A program made the position numbers and the translations under genes. Shown here one piece after another: positions 4,905-6,158 of a stretch of DNA of 6,158 nt. The notes beneath the pieces were generated by a model. That model was given only the letters and a program-made list of their open reading frames with translations, searched no databases and was not told the DNA's origin. Position 1 is the stretch's first letter; each line of letters starts with the position of its first letter. This DNA is from Alphaproteobacteria bacterium (GTDB lineage Bacteria; Pseudomonadota; Alphaproteobacteria; RS24), in assembly GCA_009920875.1 (NCBI GenBank), contig RFZE01000089.1, positions 1 through 6,158 of the forward strand, given 5' to 3'.

Positions 4905-6158
4905 ATGAGCCAAACTCGCACTGATTCTGAGGGTGCCGAAAAACACCAAGCCGACGCGCCGCATATTTACAATATTGCAGCCGGTCAGCCGTTTTTGCCC
5001 AAGCTGGCTGCCGCGCTTCTCGACGATACGCATCGCCATGCATTATTCGGTGCCTGCCGGCTTGAAGAAGTCCGGGTTTTGCTGCCGACGCGGCGCGCCG
5101 CGCGCATGCTGGCCGGCGCATTATTGGCGCAAGCGGAAAAAGCCGGACGCCATGCCCTATTGCTGCCGCGCATTGATACGTTGGGCGATCTTGATGAAGA
5201 GCTGCCTGATACGCTGACCGCCGCCATGCCGGAAGATGATTTGCCGCCGGCCATTGATAAAATGGCGCGGCATTTTCATTTGCTGCCCTTGGTTGAAGCA
5301 TGGGCGCGTGAGGGGGGGCTGGGTCGCCTTGATGATAATGGCGCCGCGCCGCTCAATGCAGTGAAATTATCGGCGCTGGTGCATGATTTGGAGCGTTTTC
5401 TTGACGAGACGCAAAATGAACAGGCACGGCTTGACCGGCTTGATGAGTTGGCCCCGGAAAGCTTGGCCGAAAATTGGCAACATATTGTCTCCTTGCTGAA
5501 TATTGTTTTGCGCTTCTGGCCGGCGCAATTGGATGAGCTCGGCAAAATGGACCCGACCGCGCGGCGCAATGCGCTGCTGGAAAGGCGGCGCAAAAAATGG
5601 CAGGACAGAAGCGTCGAGCGGCCGATTATCGCCGCCGGTTCGACCGGCTCCATTCGCGCCACGGCCGATTTGCTGGCGGTGATTGCGCATATGCCGCGCG
5701 GTGCCGTGGTATTGCCGGGCTTGGATGAAGCGGCCAATGATGATTTATGGCGGGCCATCGCCAAAGATGAGGTGCATCCGCAATATGCGCTGGCGCAATT
5801 GCTCGACCATATGGGCGTGACACCGCAATCCGTGCGCCGTTTTCCGGGCACGAGCCAAACATCTGCACGCGCCGAACTGATCAATCAAGCCTTGGTGCCG
5901 GCGCAAGAAACCGTGCGCTGGATTGACCAAAAACACACCGAAACCGCGCCGCACGGGGCGACGGCCTTTGCCGGCCTGACCTTAATCGAAGCACCTGATA
6001 TGCGCGCTGAGGCCGGTGCCATTGCCTTGGCCATGCGCCAAGTGCTTGAAGAGCCGGATAAAACGGCGGCCTTGGTAACGCGCGATCGCAATTTGGCGCG
6101 CCGGGTGGCGGCAGAGCTAAAACGCTGGGACATAAATATTGACGACTCGGCCGGTCAG
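4905..6158 (+). CDS. addB: AddB subunit of AddAB helicase-nuclease (5' part)
   Basis: AddB works with AddA to process double-strand DNA ends for recombination. The frame stays open from the ATG at 4905 to the window end, giving the first 418 residues of a protein usually near 1000; the C-terminal nuclease and iron-sulfur cysteines lie outside. Features matching the alphaproteobacterial AddB family are NIAAGQPFL near residue 23, VLLPTRRAARML near 60, LLPRIDTLGDLDE near 90, AAGSTGSIRATADLLAVIA followed by PRGAVVLPGLD near 245-270, and HPQYALAQLLDHMGV near 290. No GxxxxGK[ST] P-loop is visible, in line with the degenerate helicase domain of this AddB type. An in-frame stop (TAA, 4896-4898) just upstream makes 4905 the first possible ATG. 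There is no ribosome binding site; an extended -10 element directly precedes the start. addA would be expected downstream. Confidence 0.92.
   Translation, partial: MSQTRTDSEGAEKHQADAPHIYNIAAGQPFLPKLAAALLDDTHRHALFGACRLEEVRVLLPTRRAARMLAGALLAQAEKAGRHALLLPRIDTLGDLDEELPDTLTAAMPEDDLPPAIDKMARHFHLLPLVEAWAREGGLGRLDDNGAAPLNAVKLSALVHDLERFLDETQNEQARLDRLDELAPESLAENWQHIVSLLNIVLRFWPAQLDELGKMDPTARRNALLERRRKKWQDRSVERPIIAAGSTGSIRATADLLAVIAHMPRGAVVLPGLDEAANDDLWRAIAKDEVHPQYALAQLLDHMGVTPQSVRRFPGTSQTSARAELINQALVPAQETVRWIDQKHTETAPHGATAFAGLTLIEAPDMRAEAGAIALAMRQVLEEPDKTAALVTRDRNLARRVAAELKRWDINIDDSAGQ

Noticed and set aside
4871..4924. Possible 17-codon upstream ORF overlapping the addB start
   Set aside because: It has no ribosome binding site, its peptide is not recognisable, and the ATGAGCC shared with the addB start looks like coincidence.
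5312..5318. Run of seven G in addB as a phase-variation tract
   Set aside because: The run is short, the frame is intact, and addB is a housekeeping repair gene; slippage is possible but not indicated.
5276..5884. Antisense open frame (202 codons) within addB
   Set aside because: The + strand frame from 4905 is continuously open and matches AddB along its length; the antisense product is low-complexity and unrecognisable.

Overview
The window reads as a compact chromosomal segment of an alphaproteobacterium. All seven genes lie on the + strand with gaps from -8 to 90 bases. The diagnostic features are a minimal kinase-domain-only HPr kinase, a mannose-type EIIA and HPr placed directly before ahcY, a TsaE domain fused to a sugar-kinase domain, a MurU-type nucleotidyltransferase and an alphaproteobacterial-type AddB. 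I cannot assign a genus. The intermediate GC content and tight packing would suit a free-living or marine lineage, but that is a guess.

Region 1 (1-1222) is a regulatory phosphotransferase module: hprK, an EIIA of the mannose family and ptsH. It contains no sugar permease and no Enzyme I, which fits the signalling PTS of Alphaproteobacteria rather than sugar uptake. HprK would phosphorylate HPr at Ser50, while His19 of HPr and His9 of EIIA carry the phosphorelay. rapZ, which often sits between hprK and the EIIA gene in related genomes, is absent here.

Region 2 (1223-2603) is ahcY (S-adenosylhomocysteine hydrolase). Its 91-base leader holds a perfect 20-bp palindrome, a possible small hairpin and a strong Shine-Dalgarno sequence, so this gene probably has its own control. 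The enzyme is a short form without the internal insert seen in most alphaproteobacterial homologues and looks like the animal enzyme in that part.

Region 3 (2639-4859) encodes a TsaE-AmgK fusion followed, with an 8-base overlap, by murU. The TsaE half serves tRNA t6A modification. The AmgK half and MurU would perform consecutive steps that turn recycled MurNAc into UDP-MurNAc.

Region 4 (4905-6158, cut by the window end) is the 5' part of addB, the nuclease subunit of the AddAB break-repair enzyme. A perfect extended -10 element ends 5 bases before its start codon, which suggests a leaderless transcript.

There is no mobile element, CRISPR array, tRNA, rRNA or gene-free stretch over 100 bases. 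I found no clear undescribed multi-gene system. The points most worth a second look are the ahcY operator, the possible leaderless addB promoter, the insert-less AhcY and the gene fusion.
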